From positions 62,001 through 126,000 of the forward strand of contig NZ_QTKT01000002.1 in NCBI RefSeq assembly GCF_018424605.1: DNA of 64,000 bases, read 5' to 3'. Positions 9,353 through 18,433 of the stretch are shown piece after piece (position 1 is the first letter of the stretch; the number at the start of each line of letters is the position of its first letter). Below the pieces are notes generated by a model, which was not told where the DNA came from, ran no database searches, and worked only from the letters and a program-made list of their open reading frames with translations. This stretch comes from Marinobacter lipolyticus. GTDB lineage: Bacteria > Pseudomonadota > Gammaproteobacteria > Pseudomonadales > Oleiphilaceae. The position numbers were made by a program, and so were the translations under genes.

Positions 9353-10630
9353 TTACAGTCGTCCTCGCTTCTTGCGGCGGCCGGGGTGGACAATGGCGGC
9401 TTTGACCACGTTGTCCTTGATCTGGAGCACCTCGATGCGGTGCTCGCCCACCTTCAGGCACACGTTGGTTTCAGGGATGTTCTCGAGGGTTTCGGTGATC
9501 AGACCGTTGAGGGTTTTCGGGCCATCGGTGGGCATTTTCCATCCCAGCGTTTTGTTGATGGTCCGCAGCGCGGTGGCGCCGTCGATGATGAAGGTGCCGT
9601 TATCCTGCGGAATTATGTCTGGGCTGGTGGCCGCGTAGTCGGTGGTGAACTCGCCGACGATTTCCTCGAGGATGTCCTCCAGGGTGGCCAGGCCCAGCAC
9701 ATCGCCGTATTCGTCCACCACCACGCCGAAACGGCGTTTGCCTTTCTGGAAGTTCAGTAGCTGGGTGTTCAGCGGCGTGCTCTCGGGAACGAAGTAGGGC
9801 TCCTGGCACAGCTGCATGATCATTGCTTTGTTGATCTCTTCCTGGAGGAGCAGCTTGGAGGCGCTGCGCAGATGCAGGATCCCCTGGATGTTGTTGATGT
9901 CGCCCTTGAAGACCGGCAGGCGGGTGTGCTGGCTGCTGCGAAGCTGCCGCAATATGGTGTCGAGGTCGTCGTCGAGGTCGATGCCCACCACGTCATTGCG
10001 TGGCACCATGATGTCGTTAACCGTAACGCTCTCCAGATCGAGAATGCCGACCAGCATGTCTTTGTGCTTGGCCGGGATCAGTGCGCCGGCCTCGTTGACC
10101 ACCGTGCGCAGTTCCTCACGGCTGAGGTGGTCGTTGGCAACGTCATCCGGTGATATGCCCAGCACTTTCAGGATGGCACCGGTGAACAGGTTCACCGCCC
10201 ACACCAGCGGGTACAGGATCTTCAGCAGCGGGCCGAGGATGTGGCTGGCCGGAAACGCGATTTTCTCCGGGAACAGTGCGGCCAGCGTTTTGGGGGTCAC
10301 TTCGGCAAAAATGAGGATGACCAGCGTGAGCAGCAGTGTGGCAATGGCAATGCCGGCATCGCCCCAGATGCGGATGGCGATAACGGTGGCAATTGAGGAG
10401 GCAAGAATGTTGACGAAGTTGTTGCCGATCAGGATCACGCCGATCAGCTGATCGGTTCGCTGCAGCAGCCCCTGGGCGCGCTTGGCGCCCCTATGGCCGG
10501 TCTTCGCCATATGCTTGAGGCGATACCGGTTCAGAGACATCATGCCGGTTTCGGAGCTGGAGAAAAACGCGGATAGCACGATAAGGCCGATCAGAACACT
10601 GCCAAGAACGGTCAGGGATGTTTCATTCAT
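9353..10630 (-). CDS. yfjD: CNNM/CorC-type membrane protein (DUF21-CBS-CorC_HlyC)
   Basis: A 425-residue membrane protein with a DUF21 transmembrane domain (about residues 1-190), a pair of CBS domains (about 205-330, with MVPRNDVVGID at the first) and a C-terminal CorC_HlyC domain (about 340-425). Relatives (E. coli YfjD, CNNM, MpfA) are linked to magnesium or cobalt efflux. It overlaps the end of ypjD by four bases (ATGA), so the two are translated together. The pair stands divergent from ffh, as in E. coli. Confidence 0.9.
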   Translation of the reverse strand: MNETSLTVLGSVLIGLIVLSAFFSSSETGMMSLNRYRLKHMAKTGHRGAKRAQGLLQRTDQLIGVILIGNNFVNILASSIATVIAIRIWGDAGIAIATLLLTLVILIFAEVTPKTLAALFPEKIAFPASHILGPLLKILYPLVWAVNLFTGAILKVLGISPDDVANDHLSREELRTVVNEAGALIPAKHKDMLVGILDLESVTVNDIMVPRNDVVGIDLDDDLDTILRQLRSSQHTRLPVFKGDINNIQGILHLRSASKLLLQEEINKAMIMQLCQEPYFVPESTPLNTQLLNFQKGKRRFGVVVDEYGDVLGLATLEDILEEIVGEFTTDYAATSPDIIPQDNGTFIIDGATALRTINKTLGWKMPTDGPKTLNGLITETLENIPETNVCLKVGEHRIEVLQIKDNVVKAAIVHPGRRKKRGRL

Positions 10631-11427
10631 CTATGAAATACCAGCTCCAGTACAAATTTGCTGCCGTAGAACGCCAGCATCAGCAGCACGCAGCCTGCAA
10701 GGGTCCAGCGACTGGCGGTAATGCCGCGCCAGCCCTTGGTGTAACGACCGACCAGCAATGCCACAAAGACCACCAGGGAGAGCAGGGAAAACAGCGTCTT
10801 GTGAGCCAGGTCCTGAGCGAACAGGTCCTCGATAAACAGGGCGCCGGTCACAATGGCCAGTACCAGCATGACCACGCCAGCCCAGACCATCTCGAACAGC
10901 AGTGATTCCATCGTTTGCAGTGGTGGCAGGTTGCGGACCAGTGCGCTGTTGTAATTGCGTTTGAGTTGCCGGTTCTGGAAGTAAAACAGGGTTGCCTGGA
11001 TCGCCGCCAGGGTGAACAGGCTGTAGGCTGTTACCGATAACGCAATGTGTGAGAGCATGCCGTAGCTGTCTTCGGCAACGACCCGCGACGGCGAGTGCGT
11101 CACCAGCGACATGATAATCGCCAGTGCCGCGAGCGGGTAGGCTCCGAGGAACAGGGTCTGGACCGGTTTGCGCAGGTTGAGACCGATCAGCAGAAACACG
11201 ATCAGCCATGAGATCAGTACCGAGCTCTGGAAGAATCCGAAGTCGAATCCGCCGTGGTGGTGCACGGTTTGCGCAATCAGCAGGCCGTGGCTGGTCAGGG
11301 CAAGAACGCCGATCAGTGTGGTAATGGCCAGATTCGTGTGTACCCGTCCTCTGAAACTGAGGGCCTGCAGGGCGGTACCGATGCTGTACAGAAAAAGAGA
11401 GGTGACCGCGAGAATCAGCGTTCCCAT
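10627..11427 (-). CDS. ypjD: Cytochrome c assembly (CcsA-like) inner membrane protein YpjD
   Basis: A 266-residue polytopic protein with about eight hydrophobic segments and the CcmC/CcsA-family pattern in its second half (GVVMLVLAIVTGALF, then HKTLFSLLS). Family members handle heme or cytochrome assembly, but the role of YpjD itself is not settled. The ATG at 11427 follows AAAGGAAG. It is first in the two-gene unit ypjD-yfjD and divergent from ffh. Confidence 0.88.
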   Translation of the reverse strand: MGTLILAVTSLFLYSIGTALQALSFRGRVHTNLAITTLIGVLALTSHGLLIAQTVHHHGGFDFGFFQSSVLISWLIVFLLIGLNLRKPVQTLFLGAYPLAALAIIMSLVTHSPSRVVAEDSYGMLSHIALSVTAYSLFTLAAIQATLFYFQNRQLKRNYNSALVRNLPPLQTMESLLFEMVWAGVVMLVLAIVTGALFIEDLFAQDLAHKTLFSLLSLVVFVALLVGRYTKGWRGITASRWTLAGCVLLMLAFYGSKFVLELVFHR

Positions 11428-11514
11428 GACTTCCTTTAACCACTGTCTGACTGGGGATCGGTGCTTCTGGTCACCGATTTGACCGGGTTGGTCGTTTCAG
11501 GGCGATAGTCTGGT

Positions 11515-11520
11515 TATAAT
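11515..11520 (+). promoter_or_regulatory. Candidate -10 box for ffh
   Basis: A perfect TATAAT lies about 85 bases before the ffh start in the divergent ypjD/ffh gap. No convincing -35 is seen at 16-18 bases upstream. Confidence 0.45.
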
Positions 11521-11605
11521 GTCGCGATTATGCAACAGGAATCAAGGAGCCGGTCCCGGCTTCGTGGTTTGTGCACTCAATTTATCCGGGGTACGGAAGA
11601 GCAAC

Positions 11606-12994
11606 ATGTTTGAAAACCTCCAAGACCGACTTTCCGGTAGCCTGCGCAAAATTTCCGGGCAGGCGCGGCTTACCGACGACAATATAAAGGACACGCTGCG
11701 CGAAGTGCGGATGGCATTGCTGGAGGCGGACGTTGCCCTGCCTGTGGTCAAAGCCTTTATTGAAGGTGTTCGTCAGCGCGCCGTAGGTCAGGAGGTGCAG
11801 CGCAGCCTGACCCCTGGCCAGGTGTTCGTAAAAGTTGTCCAGCAGGAACTTGAGCGGGTCATGGGTGAGGGCAACGAGTCCCTCAATCTGGCTGTGCAGC
11901 CGCCGGCGGTGATCATGATGGCCGGCTTGCAGGGGGCGGGTAAAACCACCACCGTGGCCAAGCTGTCGCGGTTGCTGAAAGAGCGCCACAAGAAGACTGT
12001 CATGGTGGTCAGTGCCGACATCTACCGTCCGGCGGCGATCCGCCAGCTGGAAACGCTGGCTGGCGAGGTCGGCGTCGAGTTCTTCCCGAGCAGCTCGGAC
12101 CAGGACCCGGTCGACATCGCCGAGGGCGCGATTGCGGCGGCGCGTAAAAAGCACATCGATGTGGTGATTCTGGATACCGCGGGCCGTCTGCATGTCGACG
12201 AGCAGATGATGGGTGAGATCGGGCGCCTTCACAAGGCGGTGAATCCCGTTGAGACACTCTTTGTGGTCGATGCGATGACCGGTCAGGATGCGGCGAACAC
12301 CGCCAAGGCGTTCAATGACGCCCTGCCGCTGACCGGCGTGGTGCTGACCAAGACCGATGGCGATGCCCGTGGTGGTGCAGCGCTGTCCGTTCGTCATATC
12401 ACCGGGAAGCCGATCAAGTTCCTTGGCGTGGGCGAGAAGTCCGACGCGCTTGAGCCCTTCCACCCGGATCGGGTCGCTTCGCGGATTCTCGGCATGGGCG
12501 ATGTGCTCTCCCTTATAGAGGAAGCAGAGCGCAAGCTTGACCAGAAGAAAGCCCAGAAGCTGACCAAGAAAATCAAGAAGGGCAAGGGGTTTGACCTGGA
12601 GGATTTTCGCGATCAGTTGCAGCAGATGAAAAGCATGGGCGGCGTTGCCGGTCTGATGGACAAGTTGCCAGGCATGGGGCAGATGGCCCAGATGGCCCAG
12701 CAGCAGGTCAATGACAAGTCCATGGGCCAGATGGAGGCGATCATCTGCTCGATGACCCCGAAAGAACGCCGGTACCCGGATGTGATCAATAATTCCCGCA
12801 AGCGCCGCATCGCAACGGGGTCGGGCACCCAGATCCAGGACGTGAATCGCCTGCTCAAGCAGCACAAGCAGATGCAGAAGATGATGAAGAAATTCGGCAA
12901 GAAAGGCGGTATGGCCAACATGATGCGCGGCCTCGGCGGGATGATGCCGCCAGGGGGCGGAGGCGGTGGTATGCCGCCGTTTGGCCGTATGTAG
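11606..12994 (+). CDS. ffh: Signal recognition particle protein Ffh
   Basis: GTPase that binds 4.5S RNA and signal sequences and hands ribosomes to FtsY at the membrane. It has an N domain (residues 1-85), a G domain with the G1 motif GLQGAGKTTT (about 108-117), DTAGRL and TKTDGDARGG, and a methionine-rich M domain (about 325-430). The tail is rich in glycine and methionine (MMPPGGGGGGMPPFGRM). The ATG at 11606 (MFENLQDRLSG) follows GGAAGAG and gives 462 residues, as expected; the longer frame upstream is not used. Confidence 0.97.
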   Translation: MFENLQDRLSGSLRKISGQARLTDDNIKDTLREVRMALLEADVALPVVKAFIEGVRQRAVGQEVQRSLTPGQVFVKVVQQELERVMGEGNESLNLAVQPPAVIMMAGLQGAGKTTTVAKLSRLLKERHKKTVMVVSADIYRPAAIRQLETLAGEVGVEFFPSSSDQDPVDIAEGAIAAARKKHIDVVILDTAGRLHVDEQMMGEIGRLHKAVNPVETLFVVDAMTGQDAANTAKAFNDALPLTGVVLTKTDGDARGGAALSVRHITGKPIKFLGVGEKSDALEPFHPDRVASRILGMGDVLSLIEEAERKLDQKKAQKLTKKIKKGKGFDLEDFRDQLQQMKSMGGVAGLMDKLPGMGQMAQMAQQQVNDKSMGQMEAIICSMTPKERRYPDVINNSRKRRIATGSGTQIQDVNRLLKQHKQMQKMMKKFGKKGGMANMMRGLGGMMPPGGGGGGMPPFGRM

Positions 12995-13058
12995 AAAGCC
13001 GTACACAGAAAACCGGGTTTCACTGAGTTTCCCTGTTTTCTTTGGCGCTTAATTAGCA

Positions 13059-13064
13059 TAGAAT
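13059..13064 (+). promoter_or_regulatory. Candidate -10 box for the rpsP operon
   Basis: TAGAAT about 95 bases before rpsP, with no strong -35. Between it and rpsP lie an imperfect hairpin (13088-13118) and a direct repeat of TCGTACAA (13119-13126 and 13130-13137). Confidence 0.35.
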
Positions 13065-13157
13065 AGCGCCCCTTTCGAGTATGGGTCTTCACGCCGGCCG
13101 CTTTCCGGGCGGTGTGAATCGTACAAAGTTCGTACAACAGAACAGGATATTGGTTAA

Positions 13158-13397
13158 ATGGTAACAATCCGTTTGGCTCGCGGCGGCTCCAAGAAGCGCC
13201 CGTTCTATCACCTTGCAGTCACCGACAGCCGCAAATCCCGCGACGGTCGTTTTATTGAGCGTGTTGGTTTCTTCAACCCGATCGCCCGTGGTCAGGAAGA
13301 GCGTCTGCGTGTTGATCGTGAGCGCGTCGAATTCTGGCTGGGCCAGGGGGCACAGACCAGCGATCGCGTTGCCCAGCTGCTGAAAGGCGCTGAGTAA
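13158..13397 (+). CDS. rpsP: 30S ribosomal protein S16
   Basis: Ribosomal protein S16 (79 residues), needed for 30S assembly. The N-terminal segment [19 protein letters not shown] and the motif [19 protein letters not shown] are diagnostic. First gene of the rpsP-rimM-trmD-rplS operon; a ribosome site (ACAGGAT) lies before it. Confidence 0.98.
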   Translation: MVTIRLARGGSKKRPFYHLAVTDSRKSRDGRFIERVGFFNPIARGQEERLRVDRERVEFWLGQGAQTSDRVAQLLKGAE

Positions 13398-13423
13398 GTT
13401 CGTATTATTCCGGGGTTAAAGGC

Positions 13424-13951
13424 ATGACGCAGCGTTCGCAGGAAACTGTGATTGGCCGGATAACCTCGGTGTTTGGGGTCAAGGGTTGGCTGAAAGTCTT
13501 CTCGTTCACCGACCCCAGAGAAGGAATTCTCAATTACCGGGACTGGACGCTGGATCTGGACGGTAAGCGGATTCCCGTCACGCTTGAAGAGGGTCGCCGC
13601 CAAGGGCAGGGGATCGTCGTCAGGCTGAAGGGTATCAACGATCGTGATGTGGCCCACAGTTACTGTGGCGCGGAAATCAGGGTGCCTATTGCTGAGTTGC
13701 CGGCGCTACCCGAAGGGGAGTTTTACTGGCATCAGTTGGAGGGGCTCGAGGTTTTCACCGTCGAAGGCGAATGCCTGGGTGCGGTGCATCATCTGATCGA
13801 GACAGGCTCAAACGATGTTCTGGTGGTGAAGTCCAGCGCGGCTTCCATCGACCAGCGCGAACGGCTGATTCCTTATCTTCCGGACCAGGTGGTTCGGGAA
13901 GTGGATCTGGCCGGGCAACGCATGATTGTCGACTGGGACCCGGAGTTCTGA
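13424..13951 (+). CDS. rimM: Ribosome maturation factor RimM
   Basis: 16S rRNA processing factor (175 residues) that binds S19 and helps mature the 30S head. The N-terminal RimM domain begins IGRITSVFGVKGWLKVFSFT and the C-terminal PRC-barrel covers about residues 100-172 with LIPYLPDQVV near its end. It lies 26 bases after rpsP and 3 bases before trmD, in the standard operon order. Confidence 0.97.
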   Translation: MTQRSQETVIGRITSVFGVKGWLKVFSFTDPREGILNYRDWTLDLDGKRIPVTLEEGRRQGQGIVVRLKGINDRDVAHSYCGAEIRVPIAELPALPEGEFYWHQLEGLEVFTVEGECLGAVHHLIETGSNDVLVVKSSAASIDQRERLIPYLPDQVVREVDLAGQRMIVDWDPEF

Positions 13952-13954
13952 CGG

Positions 13955-14713
13955 GTGTGGATTGGCGCAGTCAGTCTGTTCCCGGAAATGTTTGGTGCGG
14001 TAACCGACTATGGCATCACCGGTAGGGCGGTTCGTGACGGTCTTTTGACCTTCAGGAGCTGGAACCCCCGGGAATTCACCCATGACCGGCACCGCACGGT
14101 TGACGACCGGCCCTATGGCGGTGGTCCCGGCATGCTGATGAAGATTCAGCCGCTGCGGGATGCCATCCATGCGGCGCGGGAAGCGGCACCCGGCAACGCC
14201 TGTGTGGTGTACCTTTCGCCCCAGGGCGAGACCCTTAACCAGACGGTTGTAGAGTCGCTTGCGGCGGAAGAGAACCTGATTCTGGTCGCGGGTCGATACG
14301 AGGGTGTCGATGAACGCCTGATATCGGCGGAAGTCGATAGGGAAGTGTCGCTGGGTGACTTTGTTCTGTCCGGCGGCGAACTGGCAGCCATGGCTGTTAT
14401 TGATGCGGTTACACGCCTCATCCCCGGAGCGCTGGGTCATGCGCAGTCGGCGGAGCAGGATTCCTTCGCTGACGGTTTGCTGGATTGTCCGCACTACACC
14501 CGGCCCGAGGTTTACGAAGGTCAGGCGGTGCCGGATGTATTGTTAGGCGGTCACCATGATCAGATCCGGCGTTGGCGACTGAAGCAGTCGCTGAGGCGAA
14601 CCCGGGAGCGACGCCCCGACCTGCTCGAGCAGCGGGTGTTTACGGACGAAGAGCGTGAGCTGCTGGAAGAAATTTTGAACGAACCGGGTGCCTCTGAATC
14701 ATCAGGGCATTAA
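13955..14713 (+). CDS. trmD: tRNA (guanine37-N1)-methyltransferase
   Basis: SPOUT-class methyltransferase (252 residues) that makes m1G37 to prevent frameshifting. It starts with GTG at 13955 ([13 protein letters not shown]), three bases after the rimM stop. The knot region carries [12 protein letters not shown] near residue 50 and [10 protein letters not shown] near 112, with [13 protein letters not shown] near 130. Third gene of the S16/L19 operon. Confidence 0.97.
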   Translation: MWIGAVSLFPEMFGAVTDYGITGRAVRDGLLTFRSWNPREFTHDRHRTVDDRPYGGGPGMLMKIQPLRDAIHAAREAAPGNACVVYLSPQGETLNQTVVESLAAEENLILVAGRYEGVDERLISAEVDREVSLGDFVLSGGELAAMAVIDAVTRLIPGALGHAQSAEQDSFADGLLDCPHYTRPEVYEGQAVPDVLLGGHHDQIRRWRLKQSLRRTRERRPDLLEQRVFTDEERELLEEILNEPGASESSGH

Positions 14714-14737
14714 AAGATTGGGTATCAGGAGCATACG

Positions 14738-15094
14738 ATGAGCGGCAAGAACAACATCATCAGTCAACTTGAAGCAGAACAGATGACCAAGGAAATCCCT
14801 GCGTTCGCGCCGGGTGACACCGTGGTTATTCAGGTTCGTGTAACTGAAGGCAACCGTGAGCGTCTGCAGGCGTTCGAAGGCGTTGTTATTGGTAAGCGCA
14901 ACCGTGGCATGAACTCCTCGTTCACCGTGCGTAAGATCTCTTACGGCGTGGGCGTTGAGCGTACTTTCCAGACTCACTCCAAGCTGATCGACAGCATCAG
15001 TGTGAAGCGTCGTGGTGACGTGCGTCAGGCCAAGCTTTACTACCTGCGCGACCTGTCTGGTAAGGCAGCTCGTATCAAGGAAAAGCTGGGCTGA
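14738..15094 (+). CDS. rplS: 50S ribosomal protein L19
   Basis: Ribosomal protein L19 (118 residues), at the 30S/50S interface. It carries the typical [16 protein letters not shown] and [22 protein letters not shown] segments. Last gene of the operon, followed after about 30 bases by a strong terminator. Confidence 0.98.
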   Translation: MSGKNNIISQLEAEQMTKEIPAFAPGDTVVIQVRVTEGNRERLQAFEGVVIGKRNRGMNSSFTVRKISYGVGVERTFQTHSKLIDSISVKRRGDVRQAKLYYLRDLSGKAARIKEKLG

Positions 15095-15122
15095 TCAGCT
15101 ATCGCTGGACAGAGAGCTTGAG

Positions 15123-15149
15123 AAAAAGGCAGCCATCGGCTGCCTTTTT
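15123..15149. terminator. Terminator after rplS
   Basis: A 12-bp perfect stem AAAAAGGCAGCC (15123-15134) and GGCTGCCTTTTT (15138-15149) with a 3-base loop. The A and T tracts on both sides let it act in both directions. Confidence 0.9.
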
Positions 15150-15204
15150 CGTTTGTGGCTGATATAACTCTTCCGCCGTTCCACAGATATCCAGGCTTGT
15201 TCCC

Positions 15205-16137
15205 ATGGCAGTGAAGCGCAGATCCCGCCCCGAACTCCGCCCCGACGATGAGGAGGTCATCGGTCGTTTCACCGACGCTATCTGGCTGGAGGACGGTCTG
15301 GGTGAGAAAACCCGCATGGCCTACCGCAGTGACCTGGAAAGGCTGGCCGTGTGGCTGATGGGGCAGCCAGGGCGGCCGCTGCTGACAGCGGTGCGTCGGG
15401 TTGATTTGCTGGCGTGGATCTCTCGCGGGCTGGCGGAAGGGCTCAAGACCTCCACGGCCGCGCGCCGGCTGTCCGGGCTGCGACGTTTCTATCGCTTTCT
15501 GCTCCGGGAGGGCGTAATCAGTGAAGATCCCACCCTGCAGATTGAAAGCCCGCGGCTGCCGCGCCGCTTGCCGGATTCGCTGACCGAGCAGGACGTGGAA
15601 TCATTGCTGGCGGAGCCCGACCCCGGCGTACCCATCGAGCTTCGGGACAAGGCGATGATGGAGATTCTTTACGGGTGCGGTTTGCGGGTCTCCGAACTGA
15701 CCGAGTTGCGGGTTGATCAGGTGAATCTGCGCCAGGGGGTGGTGCGGATTACCGGTAAGGGCGGCAAGGAGCGGCTGGTGCCGCTCGGCGAGGAAGCAAT
15801 CGACTGGCTGATGCGGTACATGAAGGAGGCTCGTGGTGAGCTGCTGAAGGGGCATCCCTCGGATGCGCTGTTTCCCGGCAGCCGCCCGGTGGCGATGACG
15901 CGCCAGACCTTCTGGCACCGGATTCGTCACTACGCCCTGCGCACCGGCATTCGCAAGCATCTGTCGCCCCATACCCTGCGACATGCCTTTGCCACGCACC
16001 TGCTGAACCACGGTGCGGATCTGCGAGTGGTCCAGATGCTGCTGGGGCACGCGGATCTGTCGACCACCCAGATCTACACCCACGTGGCCCGTCAGCGCCT
16101 GCAGGCACTGCATCAGGCTCATCATCCCCGTGGCTGA
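15205..16137 (+). CDS. xerD: Site-specific tyrosine recombinase XerD
   Basis: With XerC it resolves chromosome dimers at dif. It has an N-terminal SAM-like core-binding domain (about residues 17-105) and a catalytic domain (about 120-305). The catalytic set is complete: R161, K185, H256, R259, H282 and nucleophile Y291. At 310 residues it is slightly longer than E. coli XerD because of a basic N-terminal extension (MAVKRRSRPELRPDDEE). The rplS, xerD, dsbC, hom, thrC order is that of Pseudomonas, which supports XerD over other Xer proteins. Confidence 0.94.
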   Translation: MAVKRRSRPELRPDDEEVIGRFTDAIWLEDGLGEKTRMAYRSDLERLAVWLMGQPGRPLLTAVRRVDLLAWISRGLAEGLKTSTAARRLSGLRRFYRFLLREGVISEDPTLQIESPRLPRRLPDSLTEQDVESLLAEPDPGVPIELRDKAMMEILYGCGLRVSELTELRVDQVNLRQGVVRITGKGGKERLVPLGEEAIDWLMRYMKEARGELLKGHPSDALFPGSRPVAMTRQTFWHRIRHYALRTGIRKHLSPHTLRHAFATHLLNHGADLRVVQMLLGHADLSTTQIYTHVARQRLQALHQAHHPRG

Positions 16138-16272
16138 GCGGGGGCTTTTCGGGTAAGGTAAGGCGCCTGTCACCGTGGCTGAACTTTAGCGTCGCCGGCG
16201 TGTCGCAGTAGATTGATCAAGGCGCCGGGTATGTTGAGGCGGCGCACACGATAACCGGGAGTGGAAGTCACT

Positions 16273-17019
16273 ATGTTTGCCAAGATTCAGATCAGATCGA
16301 CCCTGGCCGTTTTCCTGCTGATGGCGGGGCTGACCGGCGCTCAGACCGCCTCCGCGGGCGAAACCGAGGAGCGGATCGCCGCGCAGTTGACCAGGGCGGT
16401 ACCCGGCCTTCGGGTGACGGAGGTTCGCGAGTCCGAGGCGCCCGGGCTGTACGAAGTCGAGAGCAACAATGGCGATACCATCTATACCACCAAAGACGGC
16501 CGTTACCTGTTGACCGGTGATTTGCTGCAGATTACCGAAAACGGTATAGCCAACGTGTCCGAGCGCAATCGCGCAACCCGGCGCCAGAAGCAGATGGCTG
16601 CCTTCGGTAGTGATGGTGTGATCACTTTTCCCGCGGATGGCGACGAAAAAGCCGAAATCGCGGTGTTCACGGACATCGACTGTCCCTACTGCCGGAAAAT
16701 GCACGACGAGGTGCCGGAGCTGAATAGTTACGGCATCACCGTGCACTACTATGGTTTCCCGCGTTCTGGCCCTGACACCCCGTCGTTCAGAAAGTACGTC
16801 TCTGTGTGGTGCAGCGACGATCAGCAGGCGGCAATGGACGATGCCAAGGCGGGCAAGGCTGTCGAGGCCGAGAGTTGCGAAAACCCGGTTCAGGCCCAGT
16901 ACAATCTCGGTGGGCAGGTAGGGGTAACCGGAACCCCCGCCATCGTTCTCGAAGACGGCAATATGGTGCGTGGTTACGTTCCTGCGAAACAGCTCGCAGA
17001 GGGACTCGGCGTACTGTGA
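16273..17019 (+). CDS. dsbC: Periplasmic thiol:disulfide interchange protein DsbC
   Basis: Disulfide isomerase of the periplasm, 248 residues with a signal peptide (helix at about residues 9-22, likely cut after ASA-28). An N-terminal dimerisation domain (about 30-95) is followed by a thioredoxin fold. The active site is C137-P-Y-C140, in FTDIDCPYCRKMHDEV, and the cis-proline is in GVTGTPAIV. E. coli DsbC uses CGYC. The ATG at 16273 is chosen because it begins the signal peptide; a GTG four codons earlier is also open. It lies between xerD and hom. Confidence 0.94.
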   Translation: MFAKIQIRSTLAVFLLMAGLTGAQTASAGETEERIAAQLTRAVPGLRVTEVRESEAPGLYEVESNNGDTIYTTKDGRYLLTGDLLQITENGIANVSERNRATRRQKQMAAFGSDGVITFPADGDEKAEIAVFTDIDCPYCRKMHDEVPELNSYGITVHYYGFPRSGPDTPSFRKYVSVWCSDDQQAAMDDAKAGKAVEAESCENPVQAQYNLGGQVGVTGTPAIVLEDGNMVRGYVPAKQLAEGLGVL

Positions 17020-17027
17020 TTCGGGGC

Positions 17028-17056
17028 TTATTCAGTGTGCCCTTAACCGGTATACT
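17028..17056 (+). promoter_or_regulatory. Candidate promoter for hom-thrC
   Basis: TTATTC (17028-17033) and TATACT (17051-17056) with a 17-base spacer, about 65 bases before the hom start. The -10 is good and the -35 weak. Confidence 0.38.
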
Positions 17057-17120
17057 ATGCCCCCTTGAGACAAGCCCATGAAAACCCATCAGCACCCCCA
17101 GCGGGATCAGAGGTGAAAGT

Positions 17121-18422
17121 TTGAAAGACGTCAGTGTCGGAATCTGCGGATTGGGAACCGTCGGCGGCGGTACGTTCAACGTACTGACCCGCAATGCCAC
17201 TCTCATTGCCGGTCGTGCCGGTTGCAACATCCGGATCAGTCGGGTTGCCAGCCGGACCCGTCGTGATGATATTGATCTGGGGGATACACCGTTCAGTACC
17301 GACATTTTTGACGTGGTCAACGATCCCGCCATTGAGGTCGTGGTGGAACTGATTGGCGGCTATGAGACCGCCCGCGAACTGGTCCTTGCGGCGATCCGCA
17401 ATGGCAAGCACGTAGTGACGGCCAACAAGGCGCTGATTGCCGTTCATGGCAACGAGATTTTCGAAGCGGCCGAGAAAGCGGGCGTGATCGTGGCCTACGA
17501 GGCCGGCGTGGCCGGTGGCATCCCGGTCATCAAGGCGGTACGCGAGGGCATGGCGGCCAACCGCATTGACTGGATCGCCGGGATCATCAACGGCACTGGT
17601 AATTACATCCTCACCGAAATGCGCGCTGGCCGCGAATTCGCGGAGGTGCTCAAGGAAGCCCAGGATCTGGGGTACGCCGAGGCGGATCCCACCTTCGACG
17701 TCGAGGGGATCGATGCGGCCCACAAGCTGACCATTCTGGCGTCCGCCGGTTTTGGCGTGCCGCTGCAGTTCGAGAAAGCCTACACCGAAGGAATTTCCGA
17801 GATCACCCCCTATGACATCGCCCACGCCGAGTTGCTGGGTTATCGCATCAAGCACCTGGGCATTGCCCGTCGCCGCGATGACGGCATCGAGCTGCGAGTG
17901 CATCCGACCCTGGTTCCCAGAAGCCACCTGATTGCGCAGGTGGATGGCGTGCTCAATGCGGTATTGGTCGATGGCGATGCGGTCGGCCAGACCATGTACT
18001 ACGGTCCGGGCGCCGGAGACGAGGCCACCGCGTCAGCGGTGATTGCGGATATCGTCGATGTGGCGCGTTCCGTGGCGGCCCAGAGCAGCCAGCGGGTGCC
18101 CTATCTCGGGTTTGACCCGTCGGCGCTGGAAGAGCTGGGTGTGCTGTCCATGGAGGACATCCAGTCAGCCTACTACCTGCGCATCACCGCCCTTGATCGC
18201 CCCGGCGTGCTGGCGAAAGTGGCATCGATTCTCAGCGAGCATGGCATCAACATCGAGTCGATCATGCAGAAGGAGTCGGAGCTTCAGGATGGCCGCATTC
18301 CTGTGATCATCCTGACCCACACCGTTCAGGAGCGTCAGGTGAATCGCGCCATTGAAGAGCTTGAGGCTCTGACGGATATCGACGGTAAGGTTGTTCGCAT
18401 CCGCGCTGAAAACTTCAACTGA
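17121..18422 (+). CDS. hom: Homoserine dehydrogenase
   Basis: NAD(P)H-dependent reduction of aspartate semialdehyde to homoserine, for threonine and methionine. It has a Rossmann motif GICGLGTVGGGT (residues 7-18), the catalytic region with KHVVTANKALIA (about 95-106) and GIINGTGNYIL, and a C-terminal ACT domain (about 350-430) for feedback by threonine (YYLRITALDRPGVLAKVA). It starts with TTG at 17121, after AGAGGTGAAAG; no in-frame ATG precedes it. Length 433 matches the monofunctional enzyme. thrC follows after 11 bases. Confidence 0.96.
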   Translation: MKDVSVGICGLGTVGGGTFNVLTRNATLIAGRAGCNIRISRVASRTRRDDIDLGDTPFSTDIFDVVNDPAIEVVVELIGGYETARELVLAAIRNGKHVVTANKALIAVHGNEIFEAAEKAGVIVAYEAGVAGGIPVIKAVREGMAANRIDWIAGIINGTGNYILTEMRAGREFAEVLKEAQDLGYAEADPTFDVEGIDAAHKLTILASAGFGVPLQFEKAYTEGISEITPYDIAHAELLGYRIKHLGIARRRDDGIELRVHPTLVPRSHLIAQVDGVLNAVLVDGDAVGQTMYYGPGAGDEATASAVIADIVDVARSVAAQSSQRVPYLGFDPSALEELGVLSMEDIQSAYYLRITALDRPGVLAKVASILSEHGINIESIMQKESELQDGRIPVIILTHTVQERQVNRAIEELEALTDIDGKVVRIRAENFN

Positions 18423-18433
18423 CAGGTACGCAC

